A stretch of DNA of 64,000 nt from Pectinophora gossypiella. Lineage: Eukaryota; Arthropoda; Insecta; Lepidoptera; Gelechiidae. Below, piece by piece: positions 20,893-31,628 of the stretch (its first letter is position 1; each line of letters opens with the position of its first letter). The notes below the pieces were generated by a model that did not search any database, had not been told where the DNA came from, and saw nothing but the letters and a program-made list of their open reading frames with translations. The translations under genes were made by a program, and so were the position numbers. The DNA is taken from positions 2,728,001-2,792,000 of the forward strand of contig NC_065426.1 in NCBI RefSeq assembly GCF_024362695.1, written 5' to 3'.

Positions 20893-21335
20893 GACTCGTA
20901 TTAAAGTCATTGTTCTCATAGACACGTAATGTTTCATTATAACGCAGAGTTAAGACTACGTTATAATGAAAAACTCTTTGTCTAAGATCTTAAACTAATC
21001 AGCTAGTATATGCTCGCAGCTTTCTAGCTTGAGACTAATTAAATGAAAACACCCCCACAAATTCTAGTTCATTTGACAGAACAGAGCCGAGGCTTACAAA
21101 GTAAAGCACAAAAGCGCAGTGCAAAACCTGTATGGTAAATGCAAAAAATCTTGTGTTTATGAGGTTTTTAGAAGAAAAATACAAAAAGTGGAAGAGGAAG
21201 ACCTTTTTTCAACAGTTTTAGCTGTGTCCTAAAAGCTATCAATATTGTCTTAAAATAGTAAGTAAGTGTATTAAAAATCGCTCTAAGCAAAATCTTTTTT
21301 AATTTATTATTTTCTATCTAAAGTGCAGTTTTCAC
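20893..21335. other. Unassigned intergenic or intronic sequence
   Basis: There is an inverted pair cattataacgcagag / ctacgttataatg at 20936-20970. Nothing codes convincingly. Confidence 0.4.
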
Positions 21336-21336
21336 A

Positions 21337-21535
21337 TGCTCAGCGGTGAAGGAAAACATCATGAGGGTTTCCCGTGAAATGCAATTTTGGAGGTATGTGA
21401 CCTAACCCGTGTTGGGTTGGTTTTCCCTTCGCGGGTTGGGAGGTCAGACAGGGAGTCGCTTCTGTAAAAATCGGACCTGTCAAATCTTCAGGTTAGGCAA
21501 GCGGACCCTGTGAAAAACTGGATAATGCTAGGCAT
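21337..21535 (+). repeat. S4 SINE 3' part, plus
   Basis: gctcagcggtgaaggaaaac, ttcgcgggttgggaggtcag and gtgaaaaactggataatgct agg are seen in order. Confidence 0.75.
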
Positions 21536-21547
21536 ATGGTGAAGTTT

Positions 21548-21790
21548 TCACTATATACACAGTTGGCTCCTGCATTATAGACGTCTCACCACCTATCACG
21601 TTGGTCTAACAGAAAGCTCGGTGAGATGTGGGTGCCTTTTTTTTTTTTTTTTTTTTTGACGTTGGGAAATGCGTTACGCATACCACGCCGCCCGGGGGGG
21701 GGGGGCCTGGTTATGTGGGTGCCTACTTTAGTATATCTTGTCATGAATGTACCTCTGACTACCACATTGGTATACAGTTGTGAGCTTGCC
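21548..21790 (+). repeat. S6 SINE interrupted by poly(T) and a G-run
   Basis: ttggctcctgcattatagac and acagaaagctcggtgagatg tgggtgcc lead into an uninterrupted T tract at 21638-21657. Then cgccgcccgggggggggggg (21685-21705) follows, after which gtgggtgcctactttag resumes the S6 tail. The frame across it is not a gene. Confidence 0.6.
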
Positions 21791-21863
21791 AGTGTAATAT
21801 TTTTGTCTCTGGCTTTTAAGTTTTTTTTTTTAATATTTAATGACGATAAAATATTGTATAACA

Positions 21864-22203
21864 GCCTCCGTGGTCTAGTGGTTAGAGCGTTAGGCTCACG
21901 ATCTGGAGGTCAGGGTTCGATTCCCGATGGGGACATGGTCGAAATCACTTTGTGAGACTGTCCTTTGTTTGGTAAGGACTCTTCAGGCTTGAATCACCTG
22001 ATTGTCCGAAAAAGTAAGATGATTCCGTGCTTCGGAGGGCACGTTAAGCTGTTAGTCCCGGCTATTAGCCGTAAAAACACCTCCACCAATCCGCATTGGA
22101 GCAGCGTGGTGGAGTATGCTCCATACCCCCTCCGGTTGATTGAGGGGAGGCCTGTGCCCAGCAGTGGGACGTATATAGGCTGTTGATGATGATGATGATG
22201 ATA
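21864..22203 (+). repeat. S2 SINE, complete reference copy
   Basis: The head is cctccgtggtctagtggtta gagcg (box A) and gggttcgattcccgatgggg (box B). The core is gattgtccgaaaaagtaaga tgattccg, and the 3' part ggttgattgaggggaggcct gtgcccagcagtgggacgta tataggctg. The tail is (gat)n. About 340 bp long. The 3' part matches the coding end of a LINE remnant at 42.97 kb. Confidence 0.9.
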
Positions 22204-23060
22204 AAATATTGGAACCTAATAATATCTGAACTTTTTATCTAACAAGATCGTTAGAAACGTGTAAATATCCTGACGAAGTAAGTACATACTTGAAATTCCT
22301 CATTATAAAAAAAAGTACTCCGCTTTATAATTCATGAGAAATTCCCTTCCGACATTTTTAGACAAATTCCTTCACTCCTTCTCGAAGTATTTGACGTTCA
22401 TTAAAAAAAAAAATGTAGGTAGAATATTTTAAACAAACACAAATTCATGTCCGTAATTCTTAAAGGAGTGGGCAGAGCCATGGAATAGCAGAAAGAGTTT
22501 AGAAAGTCCATAACGCGCATTTTGTATGAAAACCGCTGTCGCTGGTTCAACCCTACTCTCTTTTACTACTAATCCTGCAAACAGACAACTACGATAGCTC
22601 TGCTTCTGAAATTCCATAGCCACTTTACCGGAAATATAATATTTTATGTTGATACCCATATACGAAAAGGAATAACAAGTCTGCTGCTTGACTTACTATC
22701 CCTTTTCGTAAACAAAAAAATACAAGAGTATTTTTTTGACAAATAGCCGATCATGCTAAGGTTAGGTTAGCTTTCCTGTGATAAGGAGGGATCCTTGCAT
22801 GTTAGTCGATATTTACCATAGACTAGAAAAAAGAGATTGGAAGGGCCGTATGAGCGCTAAACGCGCGCCATACAAGAATAAGCAAATAGTTCATACTTCA
22901 ACTTTGCACTCCACTCGTTGGTTCATGAGGTTTGTACTCTTCCTCGCAATGTATATAATAAGGGTTGTTACGCCGAATTTTACTCGAATGCCAATCTGCC
23001 TGTACATTTTGGAATCACGTCACATGATTTTTTTTACAACTTGCACTGCAGTCTATCTAT
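22204..23060. other. Mixed unassigned sequence
   Basis: A decayed L1-like piece is at 22436-22490 (attcatgtccgtaattctta ... gggcagagcc). The 104-residue open frame at 22778-23092 has no family signal, and its end overlaps an M1 piece (23064-23114), so I do not call it a gene. Confidence 0.4.
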
Positions 23061-23559
23061 ATTTCCAATATGTTAGTGCGACAGAGACCTAAAGTGGGTA
23101 TATTATATTGATCATGACTGTACACAAGACTTTGTCTTTCGATTTCTATTTACAGCTGACAGACGCCAGAGCCTAGGCTACGAGAATAGACCGCTGAGCT
23201 ACTTTACTTTTCAACAAAAGCAAAAACGTATGCATCGCCACTAAGAAGACTTCAACTAAACTACGCGCATCTTAAAACTTCCTCAAATTAACTTACAAAC
23301 TCGCGGGAACATCCATGAATTAAGTAAAGTGTACTCTTGAAGTTGTTATAATTAAGATGGTATTACTATGCACAAGCACGTACAGTATATGCAAGAATGA
23401 TGGACGTGTTGTGAGTTTCCAGAATGGCCAGTCACACTTATCTGAACGGGGTATTTAAACTTCTTCTTCTTACACAATAATAATTATATTCTCAATGGTA
23501 CAGATAACAAGGAAAAAGAAAACAATGAAAACATGTTTATCGTAACGAAAACTTTGAGG

Positions 23560-23690
23560 GATTATTCAGACCATGATTCTGAGTTGATGTCAAGTGGAAT
23601 TTTCCATCGCAAAAGTGTAGAATTGAAAATTAAAAAAATCAAAAGTTATGACTATTGCAACGAAAAATTTATGACGTATACGCGCATCTG
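23560..23690. repeat. M2 MITE, decayed
   Basis: gaccatgattctgagttgat gtcaagtggaattttccatcg is clear. The second half is degraded. Confidence 0.5.
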
Positions 23691-23800
23691 TGGGTGTGAC
23701 TTGTGATGCGATGCGATTCGAGGGGGAGGAGGGGAGGGGGAAATCTAGCTCAGTCGCTGGTGGTGTTCGGAGAGTTGCCGTTCTATACGCGGTATTAATC
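23670..23800. repeat. Interspersed repeat shared with 58.5 kb
   Basis: cgcgcatctgtgggtgtgac, tctagctcagtcgctggtgg and gagttgccgttctatacg recur in the same order at 58530-58660. Nothing coding is visible. Confidence 0.55.
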
Positions 23801-24217
23801 GTATGGGCATAATTGGCGATATACTTTCTTACTGGAACGTAAAAGGCTGGTACCTGAAAGTCACGAAAAACCCAAGTCTTTTCATCAGTATGAAGGCTGT
23901 GTATTTATTTATGTATGTTGTTCACACATCCATAACTTAACTTGAAAACGGCTGTTGGTGCCAGCGCACTTGTCAACTTAAACGCACAATTACTATGCAC
24001 AGGCACGCTTGTATGTTAGCGATACCACGAGGAGTATGTATCTAATAGAGCTGTGGTTGAGTTTGTAACCCTTTAAGTTTTTAATTTAACATAATTTAAG
24101 CTGAGGTCTGTGTGCATGTGCGTGTGTGTATACTCTTTATTGCTTTAAAATACAAAGGAAATGTATGATTTAACGTTACATAAAGCATAGGCGATTGGGG
24201 CAACCACCGTTCTACAC

Positions 24218-24290
24218 GCCCGATCTATGAAGTAATGAAGGCGATTACTCCACCGACAAGAGCGCAGCTCTTAAATAAAGAGAGAAAGCA
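24218..24290 (+). repeat. S7-associated repeat fragment
   Basis: gattactccaccgacaagag cgcagctcttaaataaagag matches, in reverse, the piece at 32.32-32.39 kb. Confidence 0.5.
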
Positions 24291-24369
24291 TAGGCGAGCT
24301 TATCCATAAATGGCTAGCCAACCAGCCCACCAACCAACCTAACCTAACCTAACCTTTTGTTGAGGTAAT

Positions 24370-24475
24370 GTACACCCCTCCTCGCCAGCTATGTTTAAGT
24401 CCTATGTAATCGGGAACGAGCCTATACCATTAGCCGAGCTCAAATCCTCGCTCCCATTTCAAATAGCACATCATA
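24370..24475 (-). repeat. S7 repeat piece, minus
   Basis: ctcgccagctatgtttaagt cctatg and gccattagccgagc-like blocks are shared with 25.68, 31.25, 53.65 and 63.5 kb. Confidence 0.5.
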
Positions 24476-24539
24476 ACTTGTCATTTGCAAGATGAGACAG
24501 GTATATAATGTTTATACTTTATACCTATATATTTTGTGC

Positions 24540-24815
24540 CTATGCACGGGAGTTGAAAGCGAGCGATTCAAAAATAGACCCTGTCACGGTCATTTTACCG
24601 ATTCTGACGATATAATTATGTTGTTTTGTCGATTGGTGGTAATATGTGAACCCAAGAAAGTCATGTCGTTCTGTCAAAATACGAACAAAATCACATAGCA
24701 TGCATGTGAGGGGAAAAAACAAACAAATCGATTTGGACAAAATTTGTTGAATCCATCGATAATTTTATCACGTCGCGCATGTTAGCCCTACTGGATGTAT
24801 AGGATAAAGCATAAG
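24540..24815. repeat. Interspersed repeat shared with 54.15-54.32 kb
   Basis: cacggtcattttaccgattc, gtcgttctgtcaaaatacga and a gcgcatgttagccct end recur at 54.15 kb with about the same spacing. The open frames on both strands overlap here and are not supported as genes. Confidence 0.6.
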
Positions 24816-25066
24816 TCATTGTTTTTTTTTCTTTAGAACGCATTCCATTTCGAAAACTGAAAACGGTTAATTTCCCGTCGTCCATCGCATCCCCAGTAAC
24901 GGGCCGATATGTCAACTCATTTCGAGAGATTTGAATGGCAATTTTTGGACACTCCAAAACTGTTTGATTTTTGAATCGCAGGTCGTTCCTTCGCAAGAAC
25001 TTTTTTTTAGGAAAGCTTAACATGCAGTCGAGCAGTTATTATTGTGTTGTTGTTGAGATTAGTGTA

Positions 25067-25150
25067 TACAGGGTGTCAGTGACATCGTAACGATTTTCCT
25101 TTATTAAAATTCATAAAGATTCATAATTGCGATAATTTGTCACATTTTTC
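25067..25150. repeat. M2 MITE end fragment
   Basis: acagggtgtcagtgacatcg taacgat is the M2 terminus. The rest is lost. Confidence 0.5.
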
Positions 25151-25154
25151 TATG

Positions 25155-25223
25155 ACGTCACAGGTTGCTTTTTCATACAAATTCCATAGTGATTTCGTGA
25201 TTTGGCATTTAGTAAAAAGTTTT
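25155..25223 (-). repeat. Repeat that cuts the NTPase frame
   Basis: On the minus strand, actatggaatttgtatgaaa aagcaac and tgacgtcatag match plus-strand copies near 10,980-11,025 and 55,270-55,310. It supplies the last about 20 codons of the open frame. Confidence 0.6.
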
Positions 25224-25464
25224 CCAAAAATATGTATTTAGGTTGATCTAACGTTTTTGAATACACGTAAACATTTTTAAAATGCAACCCATCCTTATGC
25301 AAAAGAAGACCAATAACAAGATTTGTTTTCCCGCAATTAGAAGGTCCGCACACTATACACCTGATGGTATTAGGCAATAGTTTACCATGACGGATATTTT
25401 TGTTTTGCGTGTCTAAACAAAAAGTGTCAATTTTCAACGAATCCGGTTGTTTAATAAACTTCAT
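25224..25464 (-). pseudogene. Truncated P-loop NTPase fragment, viral or Polinton ATPase-like
   Basis: The minus-strand frame from the ATG at 25464 reads MKFIKQPDSLKIDTFC, then an IRHGKLLPNTIRCIVCGPSN segment. G-P-S-N-C-G-K-T is a Walker A loop (GxxxxGKT) after a hydrophobic strand. HFKNVYVYSKTLDQPKY and FLENFLL follow. No Walker B is reached, because at about 25,220 the frame runs into an interspersed repeat also present at 10.95 and 55.25 kb. The layout resembles A32/FtsK-type packaging ATPases of large DNA viruses and Polinton/Maverick elements, which is inferred from motif style only. It is far shorter than a complete ATPase, so I call it a relic. It sits in what would be the intron of the Ig gene. 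Confidence 0.45.
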
Positions 25465-25556
25465 AGTGGCAATGAATGTCACCTGATATAGCTAAAATTT
25501 TAATGACTAAAAGAGTCATATAATTTACCTTATATACACATTACGATGTTAATCTT

Positions 25557-25651
25557 ATATTATTGGGCATTCCACCCACCTAAGTGAGCGCAGCGAACGG
25601 TCGTGAGCAGAGCGAACGATAGGTGGGGCAGAATGCCCAATAATATACTAC
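25557..25651. repeat. Near-palindrome, M10
   Basis: The left arm tattattgggcattccaccc and a right arm ending ggggcagaatgcccaataat are inverted copies. The centre holds two related motifs, gagcgcagcgaacg and gagcagagcgaacg. It lies about 95 bp upstream of the NTPase fragment's ATG. It could be a small MITE or an end of the element that carried the NTPase. Confidence 0.6.
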
Positions 25652-25675
25652 TAACGTATTTGAAACTAGCCTATT

Positions 25676-25800
25676 CTACCTCCAATCCTCGCCAGCTGGT
25701 GTTTAAGTATTATGTAATGAGTGGCGAGACTATTGCCATTAACCGGGCACAAACCCTGGAAACCACGTGATATCAATTATCAATTTATGCAAAAGTGCAG
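25676..25800 (-). repeat. S7 repeat piece, minus
   Basis: ctcgccagctggtgtttaag, gccattaaccgggcacaaac and ggaaaccacgtgatatcaat are seen. Then aattatcaatt forms a short palindrome. Confidence 0.55.
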
Positions 25801-26017
25801 CGTTGATGTATGGAAATTAGGTTGTTTTATCAGTGGCTTGTAAGTTTGTCTCCGATGGCATTAAATACTTTTTAGATACTTGAGAATTATCTTACCTAAA
25901 AGGTTTTCGTAACGAAGCGTGGCTCGATAGGGACATACCTGAAACACGAAAAGAAACTGGTTTAAAAAAGGAACAGAAAAATCTTTAATAATATGGACTA
26001 AAACTTACCATTGAATA

Positions 26018-26152
26018 CATACATAAACAGCCTATATACGTCCCACTGCTGGGCACAGGCCTCCCCTCAATCAACAGGAGGGGGGATGGAGCATACTCCA
26101 CCACGCTGCTCCACTGCGGGTTGGTGGAGGTGTTTTTACCATTGAATAAGAC
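26018..26152 (-). repeat. S2 SINE 3' piece with flanking duplication
   Basis: aacagcctatatacgtccca ... ggttggtggaggtg is flanked on both sides by taccattgaata (26018-26029 and 26141-26152). This is a clear target-site duplication of about 12 bp, as expected for LINE-mediated insertion. Confidence 0.8.
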
Positions 26153-26484
26153 CATTATTATTATTATTCGTTGATATCAACTATGGTTTCAAACTGTAAC
26201 GCTCACTAAAATCCGTCCCCATCGGTCATGGAATCATAATCTCTATTACAGCACCAATGAGGCCGATTTGAGTTTTGATAATTTGGAAAATTTTAGTTTC
26301 ATCGCATTTCATTCACACGTTGATTGTTCTGATGACGTCAACAGAATTTTTCAAATTAACAGTACAAAAATCGATCTTATCAATAGGTTATTTGACAACC
26401 TAGTCAAATGAGATACTTTTTAGGAGGAGTTAGTATACCAGATACTGTCCCGTGACGTCATCAATAAAAAAGATCAAACATCGT

Positions 26485-26560
26485 ACTCATTAAGAAAGAA
26501 AGAAAGAAGAAAGAAAAAATATTTATTCGACATACTTATTGTTTTAACATAATATTAATA
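26485..26560. repeat. (aaag)n-tailed interspersed repeat
   Basis: It has an aaagaaagaaagaagaaag run, then tatttattcgacatacttat tg as at 9.28 kb. Confidence 0.55.
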
Positions 26561-26728
26561 CTTAATTCATAAATAAAATTCGAAAATAAGTCGAAAAATA
26601 AAATGAGATTGACTTTCGATCATTATAGACTGACTTCTATTTCTAGATAAGCGTTTTATAATTTACACACAAACATTTAATTTAATTTACAGACAGCAAC
26701 TAATCGTTAGTTGAAAACTGAAAGTTCT

Positions 26729-27019
26729 TTTCTCGTGTGGGTTGTGAGGTAAATTACTGAAATAATTATTGAGTTGCCAAAGGCCCCTGACATGACTTAT
26801 GTAACGACACACAGTAAGTAGTAATCGGGACTAACGGCTTAACGTGCTTTCCGAAGCACGGATTATTTTTTCTTTCGGACAATCAGGTGATCAGCCTAGA
26901 ATGTCCTAACCAAAATAGGGATCACAAAGTGATTTTCGTGATATGTCCCCACCGGGATTTGAACCCGGGACCTCCGGATCGTGAGTCCAACGCTCAAACC
27001 AATGGACCACGGAGGCCGT
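26729..27019 (-). repeat. S1 SINE, minus copy
   Basis: The tail ttttctcgtgtgggttgtga is at the left, the head (box B gggtttgaacccggg, box A complement) at the right. The middle block is partly deleted. Confidence 0.8.
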
Positions 27020-28300
27020 CTGTTGAAAGTTCAGACAGCGCGTATGATTCTTAAGAATTACAACCCGTATCTCTATTATATATTTGTTAGTAAACATGTT
27101 CGTGTTTTTAAAGTTTGAAATCACACAAATGTAAATTTAATACAATTCCAGTCTAGCCAACGCCAGAGGGACGAAAAACTAATTGCATAAAATATACGAA
27201 TACTCACAAACTAAAAACACATTTCAAAAACAAATCCGGAAAATAAAGTCTGAAACTATCCGGCAGTTTAGTTTAAGAGTTAAGAGCGGGAAACCAGCTA
27301 CGCTACTGCACTTCAAACTCCAGAGTTGCGGGGAAAAGTTTCACTCGAACTCCTAATCTATATCGCAGTTAAGGATACGAATTTGTTATGAACCCTAGAA
27401 GCTTTAGTAAATGAGAAAATCAGAATCATTTATTTAACGTAATTATCATGGATAAACTTGTTGAAGGTCAATGTAACACTTTTGAATTTAGAAAGAAAGA
27501 CAGAAAATATTTATTTCCATATTGGACGCCACATTTACAAACTTACATTACAGAAATAAAAAAAATAGAAAAAAAAACAAAGACAAAAAGACAGACATTA
27601 AATACACAATGGAGGCGCCCAAAATAAAAAAAAGGATCTCCCTCAGCATAATGCCGTGACACGTGCTTAGCACGGGCCGCGGCGCTGGTATTATGGGAGA
27701 CCTATCGAACGTGAGCCACGGACACACCAAACTCAATTACGTACCTACTTATATACAATAAAGAAAACATTTTGGAAAATTTACGTCATTTAGCAAGGTG
27801 TTATGGCTGAGGAGAAGGAATGACAAGAAACTGCAACAGCTATACATCTATTATACCAATACATTGCAAGTCATTTAAGGAACACATTTATTACTAGACA
27901 TTTTTATCATTTAGGTAATCATTAATCTTGTAATTAGTTTTTTTTTCCTTAATGTAAGCTTCATAATTCATTTATTCGCCTTAAAAATGGTAGGTACAGT
28001 TTGCAGATGGTCAGCATTTAGCATTAGGTCAACATTTTTAGTTATGAAAATTATGACATGCAAAGAATAATGACAAGAAGATATGAGCACATGAGCTTTA
28101 AATTTATTTTCTGACAAATTCAAAATATTATATGGTTGTGTTAGTAGAAATTGAGTAACGAAAATGTAATCTTGCCGTCCTTTTTAGACAAGTAATGGAA
28201 AATGTATGTTGGGGTAGAGACCGCAATATGGGTTAATATAGAAACACCCCTTACGACTTAGTTAAATCTTCTAGTTTCATGAGGGTTGCAAGGTCAATGG
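27020..28300. other. Unassigned intron-like sequence
   Basis: 27480-27725 carries the tcagcataatgcc repeat (compare 9.36 and 57.38 kb). 27975-28065 matches 34.74-34.83 kb (ggtcaacattt / tttttagttatg). 27260-27400 resembles 29.25-29.34 kb (gagttgcgg, cgcagttaagga-like). No gene. Confidence 0.4.
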
Positions 28301-28602
28301 CCAACCTTACCAATCATGATGGCTTATCACTATATTATGTTCTTTACATTTCACCGGGACTAACGGAAGGCGCATAATTATAATAATTCGACCAAACGAA
28401 ATTAGGGCAAGCAGTTCGTTCAATCGAAAAACATTTCTATTTTGTGATCGGTTATCCCAAATCCAACTCAGAATCATTGTCTGAATCATCCCCCTCAGTA
28501 TTAGGTACGATGTTACTAACACTCAGTATTATAATATTAATAATATATAACACTTTATTGCACACACATTTAAAAGACGTATATCTATTAATTACCTCTT
28601 AA

Positions 28603-29110
28603 TTTTATTTTAAGTTATACCCGTAATTTTATTATCCGCCGAAAGAGAAAGGGACGGATGATTGACATCTGTCAATTTTAAAATGAACGCGTGAATAAAT
28701 GAATAAATAGCCCGGGCGAGTAAAATAAGCATCTTGCTGATATGCAACCTGTTTGATGTGTGCTGTCAATTCAATTCTGTCGGGTTATACAATTTTGGGA
28801 GAGTTTTTAAATTTCTGTTTGAAACTGACATGTGTTCCATAAATTTCATGCCTGTCGATTACCCGTTCCTTTTCTTTTCGGCGGATAAGAAAATGACAGT
28901 TATAACTTAAAATAAACTGAGATTGTGTGTACTGGGGCCTATTTCATAAAAGTTACAATTGTAAATTACAAAGACAATTTGATGTAAATTGCGGAGCGTG
29001 TGATCACAAATATTTTGTAACTTCATATTAGCTACGTGATGAACATCAAATTGTCGTTGTAATTTACGATTGTAACTTTTATAAAACAGGCCCCCGGAAT
29101 CAGCACGATT
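28603..29110. repeat. M3 MITE (copy 3) with M7 inserted near its right end
   Basis: The M3 left end ttttattttaagttataccc is at 28603. The right end aacttaaaataaactgagat tgtgtgtact is broken at about 28934 by M7, and the M3-type flank ggaatcagcac resumes at 29096. Confidence 0.7.
28935..29095. repeat. M7 palindromic MITE nested in M3
   Basis: Left gggcctatttcataaaagtt acaattgtaaattacaaaga and right (inverted) gggcctgttttataaaagtt acaatcgtaaattacaacga pair for about 55 bp. Confidence 0.75.
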
Positions 29111-29509
29111 ATCTTTAATTTAACACATAAGCAACCATGACAAACAACGTCTGTTAATCCAATCAAAGAAACTTACATTTGAATACAGGTTTAATATGAT
29201 TTCGTCTGAAATATTAACTTGACGCGGAATTAAGTTTGTGAGTGAGTGAGTGAAACCACTGGCTATGGTAGAACTGCGCTACAAACTTTCGAGTTGCGGT
29301 TCCGAGTTGCTGCTTCCGTACTGTAGTTAAGAACTGATACATACTGTACGATAAAATAATTTTGTGTTACATTGGACTTTTCCATAAGTAAGTAATTATA
29401 ATGTGTAGGCATCCTAACGTGATTTACGAAGTATATCGCCACTTTTCGTATTTATTTTTTTATTTAAGTATTTAATATTTGGGAGACCATCATTTCCCCT
29501 GGTAGTTGC

Positions 29510-29782
29510 GGCTTCCGAATACATCCCGCTCAGGGACGGTACTGAAAAGTATAACACTTCAGAACCCCGCCGGCGTGGTCGTCGATTTCCCTTATTCAGC
29601 GCTTATCGCCATCGACCCACTAGGGTCGATTAATTCTTTCAAATATTCTTCCTCTCAGACGACGCCCTGAGCCGAGTTACGCGCCCTACTAGGCACCCTC
29701 AGGCCTGTTGTCTTAAATTTTGTACCGGGTAAGAGCCGTCAGCGCTCCCCACATCCACAATAAGTCACGTCAAAAAAAAAGT
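29510..29782 (+). repeat. L3 interspersed repeat, plus
   Basis: It carries ccgccggcgtggtcgtcgat, ctcagacgacgccctgagcc and a tail catccacaataagtcacgtc aaaaaaaaag. Confidence 0.75.
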
Positions 29783-30865
29783 CTTAATGTGCCTTACCGG
29801 TCGTATGCCCGCGCGCTTTAATTGTTAAATGAGCGTGCCGCGCCACCCCCCGCGTGCCCCCGCTATCTGTCACTTTCATATTTTTTCTCTTCTCTGGACG
29901 ATTGCGAACCACGTGCACGCTATACGCGCCCTTTCTTAATATGTGTGCCAATCTTGTAAAGGTCTTGTGAAATCGGAATAATTTGTGACAATCGCCCCAT
30001 TAAACGAAAGATTACCCTGAGATCCGACTATTTTACTTCAACACCTGGCTAGCCACCCCCATAGTATTTATTATTTGGGAGACCAATATATTTTGAAACG
30101 TATAGAGAACAAATATAAGTTTAAAAACTGAAACCCGACTACAGAAAAATCAAACGCTTTAAAAAGTATGTAACAAGAAAACAGGTACCACATACCACAA
30201 CCCCATCTGGACACTTCATAGAAAAAAAAAACATTCTTACCTTGTATCGCCTTACTTACATAAGTGCGAGCGAGGTAGACAATCCGCGCGCACTTCCCGT
30301 TACTCCTTAATAGATTACAGCCATTTCACTAAAGTAAGACCTAGAGAAAGTTTCCTTCTATGTAACTAAAAATTACATTTTACTCAGCAAATCCATAGAC
30401 CTAAGTGGCCGTGGGTATCATTCCAACTTTGCTAATAAACCAACCCAATCTCAACTTTATTCTACGGGAATAAAGTCTCTCGTAATAAACTTGTAGAGGG
30501 TTTAAAAAAGTTTGCAAGCGTTCGCTGAATGGCTCGTATCCTAAATGGCGGTAGATTAAAAAATATTTATTTTTATTTTCTACAGCGCAAGAGTTTCGAA
30601 GTTTTGTGTCTTTTTTTGCTGACGGATTTCGAAGTTGGGAGCACGATAGAAAAAGTGTTAGGGGTTGGAATTCTTGCTTTGTAATGGTTTTTTAAACCAG
30701 TATAAGAAGTCAGGTTTTAAACTAATTGAGAAAATTTCCCGTCAAAGCCTTGCGAATTTTGTCAAAGAGAGTTGGGTTTCTGGGTTTACGCAAACGAAAA
30801 TAACACGACCAAAAGGTAAAATAAAAATATTCCAAAAACCGCAATCAAAAAGTGTGAAGCAAAAA
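29783..30865. other. Unassigned sequence
   Basis: A GC-richer patch at 29.80-29.94 kb contains gtgccgcgccaccccccgcg. The open frame at 30665-30886 (ending at an M2 terminus) has no recognisable domain and is not called. Confidence 0.4.
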
Positions 30866-31074
30866 TACAGGGTGTTAGTGATATAGTAACCACAACCGAC
30901 CATGATTCTGAGTTAATATAAGGAGGAATTTTCCGTCGCAAAATTAATGTTTTTTTTTAGTTTTTTAAAATTATTTTCAATTCTATACTTTTGCGATAGA
31001 TAATTCCATTTGATATTATCTCAGAATAATGAGCTGAATCATCCCTCTCAGTATTCGTTACGATGTCACTGTCA
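30866..31074. repeat. M2 MITE, full copy
   Basis: It begins acagggtgttagtgatatag taac and ends, inverted, cagtattcgttacgatgtca ctg. The arms also share gagttaatat and ttccgtcgcaaaa. Confidence 0.75.
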
Positions 31075-31540
31075 AAACCGCTTGTCCGCTACAAAGTCGG
31101 CATCGTATGAGAGCTGCTTTATTTGGCCATTTCTAGTTTTGTACAGAACAAAGAATTTAAAATAACTATGCATATAGGTGGCATAACTTAATATAGCATC
31201 ACGCCTATATCCTCGAAGGGGTAGGCAGAGGTATAGTATGATATACCCGACACTCGCCAGCTTTGTTTATGTCCTGGAAACCACGTATCAGTTTTCTATG
31301 AACCTTATGGATGCATACAGATGGTATAAAATATAATTACATTTTCAGCGACACATTAAAGCAAATGCTTTATTTTACAGCTTCTCAACTCAAGTCTCAA
31401 CTTAATACTAAGCATAATTAACTCATACAAGTAATGCTCTTAAGATTTAAGCCGTAAGACTTAATGTTCTTAATACCTACGGAAATTGGGTTAGCTATGA
31501 GAAGCGTTAGGCGAATCTACATAACGATGTTGAAATGCTG

Positions 31541-31628
31541 CATCCGCGGCCATGATTTGGAGGTCCCGAGTTGGAATCCCGGTAGGATATCACAAAAGGT
31601 ACATTGTGGTCGCTAGTTTGGTTTGGTA
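31541..31628 (+). repeat. S1 SINE head, cut by the minisatellite
   Basis: tgcatccgcggccatgattt ggaggtcccgagttggaatc ccgg is a decayed tRNA-like head. It continues to ggtcgctagtttggtttgg and stops where the 29-bp array begins. Confidence 0.65.

Noticed and set aside
25896..25938. 43-nt segment with acceptor and donor (minus)
   Set aside because: It is open in two frames with no motif and can only be an alternative to other weak candidates. It is too short to support.
29175..29203. 29-nt possible micro-exon (minus)
   Set aside because: It has a good donor but a poor pyrimidine tract and no homology, so chance is likely.
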